Shown: positions 17,712-26,766 of the stretch, in pieces
Layout of the letters: each line of letters begins with the position of its first letter
How positions within the stretch are numbered: position 1 is the first letter of the stretch
NCBI RefSeq assembly: GCF_000819745.1
Contig: NZ_CDDA01000041.1
Coordinates: forward strand, 18,638 to 82,637
DNA length: 64,000 nucleotides
From: Aeromonas bestiarum
GTDB lineage: Bacteria > Pseudomonadota > Gammaproteobacteria > Enterobacterales > Aeromonadaceae
Reading direction: 5' to 3'
Notes under the pieces: model-generated
Databases searched by the model: none
Seen by the model: only the letters and a program-made list of their open reading frames with translations
Told to the model about the DNA's origin: nothing
Translations under genes and position numbers: made by a program

Positions 17712-18989
17712 TCACACCCCTGCCAGAATATGGCCGGCGGCCTGCCAGCCGGTGGCAACCGCGACACCTGAGCCGGAGCCTTCGCGGATCGGGTCGTAAT
17801 GGGCCAGCACACTGCCCGCCCCATAGAGGTTGGTGAGCGGCTTGCCGCCGCGCAGTACCCGCAGCTTGTCGTCCGTCTTGACCCCGAAGCCCATGAAGGG
17901 GTGGTGGTCGAACAGGCGGCGACCGGCCCAGGCATCGCGCTCCTCCAGGCTCAGCACGTCGGCGTTGAAGATGGGTTCGCGAATGCCGCGCAGCCGGGAT
18001 TCGAGGCCGCGGCTGAAGAAGCTGCCGGAGGCGAGCACGAAATGGTCCGCCTCGAACAGCTGATCGTCGCCGTTCTGGCTGTGGACGCCTATCACTCTGT
18101 CCCCCTCATAGCGGGCGCCCAGCACCCGTTCGCTGGTGAGGAAGGTGCCACCAAGGGCCAGGAAGCGGCGCTTGAGCGCCTCCTGCATCCGCATGCCGAT
18201 GAGTGAGGGCGGCATGGTAGCCACCTCCTTGATGGTGCAGCCAGTGCGTTTTTCCAGCTCCGCCAGACGGGGGCCGACCAGCCCCAGCGACAGGCAGGCG
18301 GGCAACACCACATGGCGGCAACCGGGATCGCTGCTCTCGTGCACCATGCGGCAGATCTCGCGGGCCAGATCGGCCAGCAGATCGGGCTGATCGCCCTTTT
18401 GCTTGTCAAACAGGCGGGCTATGTCGGCGGAGCGAAACTCGTGGGGATTGCGGCTGAATTCGGCGAGCTGGGGCAGGCGAATTTCACCCGTCATGATGCG
18501 GCAGTGGGCGAAGCGCGGATGAGTCGCCAGGTTGGCAGCCGCGAGCGCCGGGTGAAAGTCGCGAAACCCTTCCAGGGTAGCCAGCAGGATGGCATCGGGG
18601 GCGGGCGCATCTGTCTGGCAGGCGCAGGTATGGGGCGACAGCCAGGTGGATTTCAGGGTGCCTATAGGGGTCAGCCGCTGGTGGTTGGTCTCCTGGCGAA
18701 ACAGGGGCAGCCCCTGCTCGTGGCAGTGGCGCTGCAGATCGGCGAGGCTCGCCTCTATGTTGGTCAGGCCCACCTTGCTGTAGGGGTGATCCGGGTGCTC
18801 GGTCATGAAGGCGGGCAGGGCAGCGCGGGGATCGCCGTCGCTCTCCAGCAGATCGACCGAGCCGGAGGAGAAGTGCAAGGCACTCTGGCCAGAGGCCATC
18901 AGCAGCGTCTTCTGACCCGCTTCGGCGAGGCGCAGCGCCGCCGAGAGGCCCGCCATGCCGCCACCTATCACGATACTGTCAAATTTCAT
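17712..18989 (-). CDS. glpB: Anaerobic glycerol-3-phosphate dehydrogenase subunit B
   Basis: Flavoprotein subunit of the GlpABC complex. The 425-residue product starts MKFDSIVIGGGMAGLSAALRL, a Rossmann dinucleotide-binding motif, and runs to the usual GlpB length (E. coli about 419). The ATG at 18989 overlaps the glpA stop (ATGA), which decides the start over a longer in-frame extension inside glpA. Confidence 0.93.
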   Translation of the reverse strand: MKFDSIVIGGGMAGLSAALRLAEAGQKTLLMASGQSALHFSSGSVDLLESDGDPRAALPAFMTEHPDHPYSKVGLTNIEASLADLQRHCHEQGLPLFRQETNHQRLTPIGTLKSTWLSPHTCACQTDAPAPDAILLATLEGFRDFHPALAAANLATHPRFAHCRIMTGEIRLPQLAEFSRNPHEFRSADIARLFDKQKGDQPDLLADLAREICRMVHESSDPGCRHVVLPACLSLGLVGPRLAELEKRTGCTIKEVATMPPSLIGMRMQEALKRRFLALGGTFLTSERVLGARYEGDRVIGVHSQNGDDQLFEADHFVLASGSFFSRGLESRLRGIREPIFNADVLSLEERDAWAGRRLFDHHPFMGFGVKTDDKLRVLRGGKPLTNLYGAGSVLAHYDPIREGSGSGVAVATGWQAAGHILAGV

Positions 18990-20680
18990 GACTGCACTCC
19001 TTGAGTCAATGGGGCCTGGCTGTGGTCTTCTGTCCTGGTGACGGGGTCGAGGGGAAAGGGGGGCTCGGCCACCAGGTGGGGCGCCGTCCACTCTCCCAGA
19101 CCAAACAGCCCTTCGTAGATCCAGTAGGTAAACTCCGCCTCGCGCAGGGCATCGCCCCACAGCACGGGACGGGTGCCCTTGTAGCGCTCCTCCAGGAACT
19201 GGCGCAGCATGACGCAGGCCTGGCGGCCATCGGCCTTGCCGTACTCCTGCATCAGGCCGGCGGCCCGGTAGGCGCAGAGCTCACCCTGACAGGGACCCAT
19301 GCCCAGACGGGTGCGGCGGCGCAGATCCACCAGATTGTCCACGTCCAGCTCGCGCAGGGCGTACTCGATTTCGCCGGCCGTCACCATCTCGCATTCGCAG
19401 ATGAGGGCGTTGGCCTTGGGATTGTCACGAAAGAAGGCGATGACCCGCTCGCCGTGGCGATACTGGGCCGAGCCTTCTGCCGGGGCCGACAGACCGGGGG
19501 CGGAGACCTTCTCCGGATCCCGCGAGCCGGGCAGGCTCAGCTCGGCGGTGCGGCACGGTTTGGTGTTGCCTATCTTCTTGGCGATGAGGTCGGTGGCCCA
19601 CTCGGCCATCAGCCGATAGGTCATCAGCTTGCCGCCTGTGATGGTGTTGAAACCCTGCAGGCCGTCGCGATCGTTGTGATCGAGCAGGACTATGCCGCGG
19701 CTGATGTTGCGGCCGGTTTCGTCGCCATCCACCGCCACCAGAGGTCGAACCCCGGCGTAGGCGCGCAGCAGACGGGTGCGCGCCATGATGGGGGCTAGCT
19801 TGATCCCCTCGCGCAGCAGCACTTCCACTTCGTCCGGATCCACGGTGAGCTGGTCAATCTTGTGGTAGTCGATGCGGCTCGAGGTGGTGCCTATGAGGGA
19901 GATGGTATCGCCCGGTACCAGAATGTCCGCATCCGCCGGTTTGCGAGCGCGGTTGAGCACCATCTGGTTGATGCGGTAATCCATGATGAGCAGGGAGCCC
20001 TTGGCCGGGAACATGCGGATGCCGAGATCGGCGTACTCGCAGATCTGTTGGCCCCAGATGCCGGCGGCATTGATCACCTCCTGACACTCCACCTCGAACG
20101 CTTCGCCGGTGCGGGTGTTGATGGCCTTGACGCCATGGACCCTGTCCTGGGTGCGCAGCAGCCCCAGCACCTTGCTATGGGTGAAGATGCGCGCGCCATG
20201 TTCTTTCGCATCCAGCACGTTGGCGGCGGCGAGGCGGAAGGGATCGACAGTGCCGTCCGGCACTTGAATGGCGCCGATCAGCGCCGGGTTGACGTTGGGC
20301 TCGAGGCGCAGCGCATCGGCCGGATCCAGCTGGCGGGCGTCGATACCCGCCAGGGCACAGGCGTCCATGAAGGTGTTTTGAAAATTGATGTCATCTTCCG
20401 GCAGGGTGACGAAGAGGCCGCCCGTGTCCTCGACACAGTGGCTGGCGATCCGCTTGAGGATGCGGTTCTCCTGAATGCACTCGCGGGCGGACTCCGGATC
20501 CGTCACCGCATAGCGGGCGCCCGAGTGGAGCAGGCCGTGGTTGCGGCCCGTGGTGCCGGCGGCGATGTCATCCCGCTCCAGCAGGATGCAGTCGATGCCG
20601 CGCAGTGCGCAATCGCGCATGATGCCGGCTCCGGTGGCGCCACCCCCTATGATGACGACTTGTGTGGTTATTCTTTTCAT
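18986..20680 (-). CDS. glpA: Anaerobic glycerol-3-phosphate dehydrogenase subunit A
   Basis: Catalytic FAD subunit oxidising sn-glycerol-3-phosphate to dihydroxyacetone phosphate without oxygen. The 564-residue protein has the FAD motif IIGGGATGAGIMRDCALRG at the start, GRNHGLLHSGARYAV typical of GlpA/GlpD, and a C-terminal BFD-type [2Fe-2S] domain (CECEMVTAGE, MGPCQGELC) that separates GlpA from GlpD. An ATG five codons earlier (20695) is possible; neither has a strong ribosome site. Upstream lie a GlpR-like operator and a near-perfect CRP site. Confidence 0.95.
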   Translation of the reverse strand: MKRITTQVVIIGGGATGAGIMRDCALRGIDCILLERDDIAAGTTGRNHGLLHSGARYAVTDPESARECIQENRILKRIASHCVEDTGGLFVTLPEDDINFQNTFMDACALAGIDARQLDPADALRLEPNVNPALIGAIQVPDGTVDPFRLAAANVLDAKEHGARIFTHSKVLGLLRTQDRVHGVKAINTRTGEAFEVECQEVINAAGIWGQQICEYADLGIRMFPAKGSLLIMDYRINQMVLNRARKPADADILVPGDTISLIGTTSSRIDYHKIDQLTVDPDEVEVLLREGIKLAPIMARTRLLRAYAGVRPLVAVDGDETGRNISRGIVLLDHNDRDGLQGFNTITGGKLMTYRLMAEWATDLIAKKIGNTKPCRTAELSLPGSRDPEKVSAPGLSAPAEGSAQYRHGERVIAFFRDNPKANALICECEMVTAGEIEYALRELDVDNLVDLRRRTRLGMGPCQGELCAYRAAGLMQEYGKADGRQACVMLRQFLEERYKGTRPVLWGDALREAEFTYWIYEGLFGLGEWTAPHLVAEPPFPLDPVTRTEDHSQAPLTQGVQS

Positions 20681-20758
20681 TCTTGCCCGTCTCATCTCTT
20701 CCAGATGACGCCAGTGTGGCGCCTCTCTGGCCGAAAATGTTTGATATGGGCCAAATTA

Positions 20759-20776
20759 ATGCTCGTAAACGCTCAT
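20759..20776 (-). promoter_or_regulatory. Candidate GlpR operator
   Basis: ATGCTCGTAAACGCTCAT agrees with the GlpR consensus as I know it (ATGTTCGATAACGAACAT) at most positions including both conserved TCG/CG cores. It lies about 80-95 bases before glpA. A second half-like ATGTTTGATA occurs at about 20738. Confidence 0.6.
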
Positions 20777-20800
20777 GCGTGCGCAGGCTAATGAGCAAAT

Positions 20801-20816
20801 CGTGACTCTGGTCACA
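20801..20816 (-). promoter_or_regulatory. CRP-like site upstream of glpA
   Basis: On the minus strand TGTGA-CCAGAG-TCACG, one mismatch from TGTGA-N6-TCACA. Position upstream of the GlpR site fits activation of the glp operon by CRP. Confidence 0.6.
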
Positions 20817-20826
20817 CTCCCATAAC

Positions 20827-20855
20827 AGAGAAGGGGCCACCAGGGCCCCTTCTCT
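20827..20855. terminator. Hairpin downstream of ychJ
   Basis: AGAGAAGGGGCC, five bases, GGCCCCTTCTCT: a 12-bp stem right after the ychJ stop. No T-run follows on the minus strand. Confidence 0.55.
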
Positions 20856-20872
20856 TGGCATGAGACGGGTGT

Positions 20873-21328
20873 TCAGCCACAGCATTTCTTGAACTTCTTG
20901 CCGCTGCCACAGGGGCAGGGGTCGTTGCGCCCTGCCTGCAGCGGTGCCGGATCCTGCTCGCCGTCTGTGTAGACCCAGCGTCCCTGATAACGCACGAAGC
21001 GGGAACGTTCATGCAGGCAGTGGCGCTCCTCCCCCTCCTTGAACCAGGCCTTGAACTCCACCATGCCGGTTTCGTCCGAGGGGCCGCCTTGGGCGGCGAG
21101 GATCTCCAGCCCGTCCCAGCGGGTGTCGGTTTGAGATAGCTGATCCGCCGTCAATCCCCCCAGGTGATCAGGGTGCCAGCTGTGCACCAGATAGTCGCCC
21201 AGCCCCAGCACGAAGGCGCTGTAACGGGAGCGCATCAGCTGCTCCGGGGTTTGCGCCTCGGCCCCCTGGTGCAGTGATCCACAGCACAGTTCGAGAGAAA
21301 TAGTTGAACCGCAAGGACATTTGTTCAT
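20873..21328 (-). CDS. ychJ: YchJ-family SEC-C metal-binding protein
   Basis: A 151-residue protein of the YchJ (UPF0225) family. It has an N-terminal zinc motif (CPCGS, then CCG) and a C-terminal SEC-C motif [16 protein letters not shown]. The middle ([22 protein letters not shown]) is the NTF2-like part of the family. SEC-C motifs bind zinc and in SecA contact SecB or ribosomes; YchJ itself has no settled function. It sits upstream of the glpA control region, on the same strand but with its own terminator. Confidence 0.92.
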   Translation of the reverse strand: MNKCPCGSTISLELCCGSLHQGAEAQTPEQLMRSRYSAFVLGLGDYLVHSWHPDHLGGLTADQLSQTDTRWDGLEILAAQGGPSDETGMVEFKAWFKEGEERHCLHERSRFVRYQGRWVYTDGEQDPAPLQAGRNDPCPCGSGKKFKKCCG

Positions 21329-21455
21329 GTGTCAGCCCATCAGGGTCGATAGATAAAGGTGCGGGGATTGTAGCGAAAGCGGGTCCCCGCCGACCAGCGC
21401 CCTATACTGGTTGGGTAGGAACGGAACACCAATAAAAACAGCTGCAAGGATGTGA

Positions 21456-23126
21456 ATGATGACGCTAAAGCAGAAAATTCTGTTGCTGGGAGCCATCCCC
21501 GTGCTCCTGATGGCCCTGGTGGTCAACCTCAGCAACTACATGATTTCCAAGAGCGATTTGGAAGCCGATCTGGTGGCGGCGCGGGAGAATGCGATCAAGG
21601 ATCGCAAGGCGTTGCTCAGCAGCTACCTGATGCTCGCCAAGACGGCCGTCGACACGGCCTACAACCAGCCAGACAGCCCGGAAGCGCGCAAGCAGGTCAC
21701 CGAGATCCTGCGACCATTGCGCTACAGCAGCGACGGCTACTTCTTCGTCTATGACTTCCAGGGCAATACGGTATTGCTGCCGACCCGCCCCGAGATGGAG
21801 GGCAAGAACCGCTGGCAGGACAAGGATGCCAAGGGCAAGCTGCTGATCCAGGAGATCGTCAAGGCGGCGCGCCAGGGGGATGGTTTCTCCGAGTACTGGA
21901 CCGCCAAGCCCTCCATCGGGCGGGATGCGCCCAAGCTCTCCTTCAACCTGGTGCTCGACAAGTATCAGTGGATCATAGGCACGGGTTTTTACATCGATGA
22001 CATCGACAACGAACTGGCGGCGCTGCGCACCGAGCGTGAGAGCAATATGCACGACTCCCTGCAGAGCAGCGTGCTGCTCATTCTGGTGATCCTGGGGATC
22101 ACCCTGGCGGTGACTGTGGTGATCGGCAATCGGGTCACCCGACCGCTGGCGGATGCGGTGTCGGCCCTCAACGACATAGCCGATGGGGAGGGGGATCTGA
22201 CCCAGCGCCTCAAGGTGCAAAGTCATGACGAGATTGGCCAGCTGGCCACCGCCTTCAACCGCTTCGTCGAGCGGATCCAGTCGGTGGTGAGTCAGGTGGG
22301 AGAGACCAGCAATCACCTCTTCAGTGCGGTGGAGAAGCTGCACCACCTGAGCGAGCACTATGACCATCAGATGCATGGCCACAGCCGGGAGACGGATCAG
22401 GTGGTCACCGCCGTGACCGAGATGAGCTCCACCGCCCAGGAAGTGGCGGCCAGCGCCTCCAACGCGGCCACCGCCACCAGTGACGCGGCGCGCGAGTCCG
22501 ATGCCGCCCGTGGCGTGGTGGGCAGCGCCATCAACAGCATCAACCGGCTGGTGGGCGAGGTGCATACCGCCTCCGGCGTCATCGAGCAGTTGGCGCAGGA
22601 GACCGGCAAGATAGGATCCGTGGTCGAGGTCATTCGCGGCATTGCCGAACAGACCAACCTGCTGGCGCTCAACGCCGCCATCGAGGCGGCCCGGGCCGGC
22701 GAGCAGGGGCGCGGCTTCGCTGTGGTGGCGGACGAGGTGCGATCGCTCGCCGGGCGTACCCAGCAGAGCACCAAGGAGATCAACGAGATGCTGCAGCGGC
22801 TGCAAAGCGGCGTCAAACAGGCGGTGGACGTGATGCAGGCCAGCGAGGAGCGCAGCCAGGAGACGGTACAGGAGGCGAGCCACATCGCCACTTCCCTCGA
22901 CAGCATGGTGATGGCGGTCAGCACCATCAACGACATGAACATCCAGATAGCGACGGCGGCCGAGGAGCAGCATGCGGTCTCCGAGGAGATCAACAAGAAC
23001 CTGGTGGCCATACAGCAGATCGTCAGCGAGCTGACCGACGCGGCTGTGGAGTCCAACAGCACCACCCGCGATCTGGCCAGCACGGGTGACAAATTGCGCA
23101 AACTCGTCTCCCAATTCCGCTACTGA
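21456..23126 (+). CDS. Methyl-accepting chemotaxis protein with Cache sensor
   Basis: A 556-residue membrane chemoreceptor. Order: membrane segment 1 (about 9-29), periplasmic single Cache domain (about 40-195, with [17 protein letters not shown] and [13 protein letters not shown]), membrane segment 2 (about 203-225), HAMP (about 226-280) and the signalling domain with the hairpin tip [20 protein letters not shown] and [16 protein letters not shown]. This kind of Cache domain often senses small carboxylates or amino acids; the ligand is unknown. ATG at 21456 is followed by another ATG; AAGGA precedes them. Single-gene unit. Confidence 0.95.
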   Translation: MMTLKQKILLLGAIPVLLMALVVNLSNYMISKSDLEADLVAARENAIKDRKALLSSYLMLAKTAVDTAYNQPDSPEARKQVTEILRPLRYSSDGYFFVYDFQGNTVLLPTRPEMEGKNRWQDKDAKGKLLIQEIVKAARQGDGFSEYWTAKPSIGRDAPKLSFNLVLDKYQWIIGTGFYIDDIDNELAALRTERESNMHDSLQSSVLLILVILGITLAVTVVIGNRVTRPLADAVSALNDIADGEGDLTQRLKVQSHDEIGQLATAFNRFVERIQSVVSQVGETSNHLFSAVEKLHHLSEHYDHQMHGHSRETDQVVTAVTEMSSTAQEVAASASNAATATSDAARESDAARGVVGSAINSINRLVGEVHTASGVIEQLAQETGKIGSVVEVIRGIAEQTNLLALNAAIEAARAGEQGRGFAVVADEVRSLAGRTQQSTKEINEMLQRLQSGVKQAVDVMQASEERSQETVQEASHIATSLDSMVMAVSTINDMNIQIATAAEEQHAVSEEINKNLVAIQQIVSELTDAAVESNSTTRDLASTGDKLRKLVSQFRY

Positions 23127-23231
23127 TCGCATTTTTGCCGTCTGGACGTGATTTCCAGACGGCAAATTTGGGGATTGGCGGAGAATGTGGGAAAATTGTC
23201 ACCATCCGCTCTTTTCGTTAACCCATATCCT

Positions 23232-24443
23232 ATGAATGAGATCGTGAAAGGCAGTATCGATTTGATCCGTCAGCTCAACTATGGCCTGGTCTACGCCAGC
23301 CTGGAGGAGCACAAGGAGCTGTCCCGTACCGATCTGTCCCGTTTAACCGGCCTCTCTCCGGCCAGTATCACCAAGATCACCCGTGAACTGCTCGATGGCG
23401 GTCTGGTGGTGACCTGTGGCGAGAGCTCGGTGGGCCGTGGTCGCCGTCAGACCCTGCTGCGCATCAACGAGCGCCGCTTCCAGTTTCTCTCCATGCGTCT
23501 GGGCCGTGGCTATGTGGACATGGCGCTGTTCGATCTGGCCGGTCGCTCTCTCGCCCGTCATCGTCACACCTTCAGCGAGGCCGAGCGTGCCGACCTGCTG
23601 GCCAGCCTGGTGCGCGCCATCGAGGGCTTTTTGCCCAAGAAGGCGCTGCGCCTTGCCTGCATCGCGCTCTGCCTGCCGGGGCAGGTGGAGCGCCACTCCG
23701 GCATGGTCAAGCACTTCCCCTTCTATGATCTGCGCAACTGGCCGCTTGGCCCCACCCTGCAGGAGGCGTTCGCTGTGCCCGTGCTGGTCAGTGGCGACGT
23801 GCGCACCTGGATCCAGGCCGAGCGGGAATGGGGCGCGGCCAAAAACTGCGCCGATGCTGTGCTGGTGTTCGTGCACAACGACATAGGGGTCGGCATGGTG
23901 GTCAATGGCCAGCTCATCGAGAGCGAGTCGGCCCTGCTCGGCGATCTCAGCCACCTGCAGCTCGAACCCTACGGCCAGCGCTGCTACTGCGGCGGCTTTG
24001 GCTGCGCCTGCACGCTAGTGACCAACCAGGCGCTGGAGGCCCAGTACCGGGATCTGCGCGAGCGGATGCAGGAGCATGATCTGCCCGAGAGCGTCACCAT
24101 CCGCGAGTTGTGCGAGCTGGCGCTGGCGGGCAACAGCCTGTGCCAGGATATTCTCCATCAGGCGGCCGGTCGTCTCTCCCGGGTGCTCTCCAACCTCATC
24201 TGCCTGCTCAATCCGGGCAAGCTGCTGCTGGGGGGGGAAATAACCCGCGCCGATCGGCTGCTGTTCCCCATGCTGCACCAGTCCCTGGCCAGCCAGTTGC
24301 CAGCCGAATACCTGGTGCGGCTGCAAATCGAATCCACCCACTTCTACGAAGATCCCACCAAGCCCACCTCGGTGCAGGTGCACAAGGCCCTGCGCGACGG
24401 CAGCCTGCTGCTCGACCTGTTGCGAGGTGACAAGGAGGCATGA
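23232..24443 (+). CDS. ROK-family transcriptional repressor (Mlc/NagC-like)
   Basis: A 403-residue ROK protein with an N-terminal winged helix (LSRLTGLSPASITKITRELL, about residues 38-57) and a sugar-kinase-like C-terminal domain. The structural zinc motif C251-x-C253-x4-C258 (CYCGGFGC) is present, but the following Glu of the usual CxCGxxGCxE is a Cys/Thr run here. Size and N-terminus resemble Mlc, which represses sugar uptake genes; the effector is not known. ATG at 23232 was chosen because the Mlc-like sequence begins there. Its TGA overlaps the ATG of the sensor kinase gene (ATGA), an unusual coupling of a sugar-type repressor to a CitA/DcuS-type system. Confidence 0.88.
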   Translation: MNEIVKGSIDLIRQLNYGLVYASLEEHKELSRTDLSRLTGLSPASITKITRELLDGGLVVTCGESSVGRGRRQTLLRINERRFQFLSMRLGRGYVDMALFDLAGRSLARHRHTFSEAERADLLASLVRAIEGFLPKKALRLACIALCLPGQVERHSGMVKHFPFYDLRNWPLGPTLQEAFAVPVLVSGDVRTWIQAEREWGAAKNCADAVLVFVHNDIGVGMVVNGQLIESESALLGDLSHLQLEPYGQRCYCGGFGCACTLVTNQALEAQYRDLRERMQEHDLPESVTIRELCELALAGNSLCQDILHQAAGRLSRVLSNLICLLNPGKLLLGGEITRADRLLFPMLHQSLASQLPAEYLVRLQIESTHFYEDPTKPTSVQVHKALRDGSLLLDLLRGDKEA

Positions 24444-26023
24444 GACTCGGGTTGCAAGGACGCTTCCTGCTCATGCTCTGTCTGGTCAGTCTGCTGCAAC
24501 TGGTGTTGCTGAGCGGGGCCAGCTACTACTACGTCTCCGAGCAACGCTACCGCGAGGTGGGGGATCAGGCCCTCGACGTGGCGCGGCTGGTGGCCCGTGA
24601 ACCCGGTGTCATCGCCGGGGTGAAGCGCGGCGATACCGCCAGGCTCAACCTGCTGGTTGAGCGGATCCGCGCCGAGGTCGGCGCCAGTTACATCGTCATC
24701 GGTGACAGCGAGGCGCGGCGGCTGGTGCACCCCAATGCGGATCGCATCGGCCAGCCCATGGTGGGGGACGATCCCAGGCGTGCCCTGCAAGGAGAAGCCT
24801 ATATTTCCCGTGCCCAGGGATCGCTCGGGGTCTCGGTACGCGGCAAGGGGCCGATCCGCAACGAGATGGGACAGGTCATAGGCGTGGTGTCGGTCGGTTA
24901 TCTGGTGCGCGACATAGATGCGGATCTGCAGGGTTTCCTGCGTTTTGGCCTTGCGATGACCCTGCTCATCGTCTTGCTCAACAGCGGTGCGGCGGCCTGG
25001 CTGGCACGGCGCTACAAGCGCGCCCTGCTGGGGTTCGAGCCCGAGCAGATCGGCCGCCTCTATGCGGAGCTGGATTGCACCCTGCGCACCGTGCGTGAGG
25101 GGATCCTCACCATAGATGAACAGGGGCGGCTCACCTCTCTCAACCCCAACGGCATCCGCCTGCTGCGTCTTGACGAGCAGGCGGCGAGGGCGGCCATAGG
25201 TCAGCCCGTCACCCGCTTGCTGCCGGAGAGCCGCATGCTCTCCCTCATTCAGGATCCCCGTCCCCAGTTTGATGAAGAGATAGTGCTCAACGGCCAGCAG
25301 CTCATCGTCAACCGGCTGCCGCTGGTGCGGGACGGCAAGCTGATCGGCGCCGTGTCGAGCTTTCGCCGCAAGGACGAGCTGGCCGAGCTCAGCGCCCAGC
25401 TCTCCCAGGTGCAGGCTTACAGCGACCTGCTGCGAGTACAGACCCACGAACACAACAACCAGCTCGGCACCATAGCCGGCCTGATCGAACTCGGTGCCAC
25501 CCGTGAGGCGCTCGCCTTCATCGGACGGGAGGCCGCCACCGAGCAGACCCTGCTCAGCTTCCTGATGGGGGCCATCGCCAAGCCCAAGGTGGCGGGCCTG
25601 CTGCTTGGCAAGTATCACAGGGCCCACGAGCTGGGGCTGGTACTGGTGATGGACCCAGACTCTCATCTGCACGACATCCCCCTTCGCGTCAGCGGTTCCC
25701 AGTTGGTGACAGTGCTGGGCAATCTCATCGACAATGCCTTCGAGGCCACCCGTCGTCACGGCGCGCCTTACCCGCCGATCCGGGTCTCGTTGAGCGATCT
25801 CGGCCAGGATCTCATCCTGGAGGTGGAAGACGGGGCGGGCGGCATAGATCCCGCCCTGGCGGACAGGTTGTTCGAGCGCGGAGTCAGCAGCAAGACGGAG
25901 CCGGATCACGGTATCGGCCTCTCCCTGGTGCGCAAGACCCTGGATGCCCTGCAGGGGACCATCACCATCGAAGCCACGGCGCAGGGCAGTTGCGTCGTCT
26001 GTTACATTCCCAAGGAGGTGTGA
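24440..26023 (+). CDS. CitA/DcuS-family sensor histidine kinase
   Basis: A 527-residue kinase: membrane segment (about 8-29), periplasmic PASC domain of the CitA/DcuS type (RYREVGDQALDVARLVA, then PNADRIGQPMVG), second membrane segment (about 167-190), cytoplasmic PAS (about 205-310), phospho-acceptor His336 in THEHNNQLGTIAGL, and a HATPase domain ending GIGLSLVRKTLDALQG. The family senses C4-dicarboxylates, citrate or tricarballylate outside the cell. With the adjacent response regulator and the facing tctCBA transporter, a tricarboxylate sensor is the natural reading, but the ligand is inferred. Confidence 0.92.
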   Translation: MRLGLQGRFLLMLCLVSLLQLVLLSGASYYYVSEQRYREVGDQALDVARLVAREPGVIAGVKRGDTARLNLLVERIRAEVGASYIVIGDSEARRLVHPNADRIGQPMVGDDPRRALQGEAYISRAQGSLGVSVRGKGPIRNEMGQVIGVVSVGYLVRDIDADLQGFLRFGLAMTLLIVLLNSGAAAWLARRYKRALLGFEPEQIGRLYAELDCTLRTVREGILTIDEQGRLTSLNPNGIRLLRLDEQAARAAIGQPVTRLLPESRMLSLIQDPRPQFDEEIVLNGQQLIVNRLPLVRDGKLIGAVSSFRRKDELAELSAQLSQVQAYSDLLRVQTHEHNNQLGTIAGLIELGATREALAFIGREAATEQTLLSFLMGAIAKPKVAGLLLGKYHRAHELGLVLVMDPDSHLHDIPLRVSGSQLVTVLGNLIDNAFEATRRHGAPYPPIRVSLSDLGQDLILEVEDGAGGIDPALADRLFERGVSSKTEPDHGIGLSLVRKTLDALQGTITIEATAQGSCVVCYIPKEV

Positions 26024-26689
26024 GTGATCAAGATCCTGATCGTCGAAGATGATCCGGCCATCGCCGAGATCCACCGTCGCTTCGTGCAGCGGCTGGCGGG
26101 GTTCGAGGTGCTGGGAGTGGCGCTCACCCTGTTCGATGCCAGAGAGCAGATAGACATCCTCAGACCCGATCTGGTGCTGCTGGATGTGTGGCTGCCGGAT
26201 GGCGAAGGGTTTTCCCTCTTGCGTGAATTGCGCCAGGCCGGGGCCAGCCTGGATGTGATCCTGCTCACTGCCGCGCGGGAGGCGAGTGCCCTGCAGGAGG
26301 CGATGCGGCTCGGGGTGGTGGATTTCATCCTCAAACCCGTGGTGTTCGAGCGACTGCGCGATACCCTCGACAACTATTGCCAGAGCCGCGCCGCCCTGGC
26401 GGCCCTTGCCGACATCGATCAGCAGGCGGTGGATACCCTGCTCGGTACACCGTTGCAGCAGGTGGCGGCCGCTGGTCTGCCCAAGGGGATAGACGCGCTC
26501 ACCCTGCAACGGGTGCTGACGGCATTGACCGGCGTCGGAGCCAGCGCCGAGGAGATAGGCAACCGGGTGGGGGTGAGCCGCACCACGGCGCGCCGCTATC
26601 TGGAGTTTCTAGTGGGTCAGCAGCTGGCGAGCCCGGAGCTGGAATATGGCACTGTCGGGCGGCCGGAGCGGCGTTATCGCCAGCCCTGA
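26024..26689 (+). CDS. CitB/DcuR-family response regulator
   Basis: A 221-residue regulator: receiver domain 1-120 with ILIVEDDPAIAE, phospho-acceptor Asp54 (LLDVWLPDG) and the KPV loop, then a C-terminal helix-turn-helix (VGASAEEIGNRVGVSRTTARRYLEFL) of the CitB/DcuR type. It starts at a GTG that directly abuts the kinase stop. Likely target: the convergent tctCBA operon. A strong terminator lies between them. Confidence 0.92.
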   Translation: MIKILIVEDDPAIAEIHRRFVQRLAGFEVLGVALTLFDAREQIDILRPDLVLLDVWLPDGEGFSLLRELRQAGASLDVILLTAAREASALQEAMRLGVVDFILKPVVFERLRDTLDNYCQSRAALAALADIDQQAVDTLLGTPLQQVAAAGLPKGIDALTLQRVLTALTGVGASAEEIGNRVGVSRTTARRYLEFLVGQQLASPELEYGTVGRPERRYRQP

Positions 26690-26720
26690 ATGGGATAGCC
26701 ACCTATCTTGTTTGCAAATA

Positions 26721-26746
26721 AAAAGAGCGCCTGTTGGCGCTCTTTT
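26721..26746. terminator. Bidirectional terminator, response regulator / tctA
   Basis: AAAAGAGCGCC-TGTT-GGCGCTCTTTT, an 11-bp stem with A and T tracts between convergent genes. Confidence 0.9.
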
Positions 26747-26766
26747 GCTTTATGAGATCCGCGAAC

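Noticed and set aside
24344..26509. 721-codon minus-strand open frame
   Set aside because: Antisense to the sensor kinase and regulator, which show all expected motifs; high GC makes long shadow frames common.
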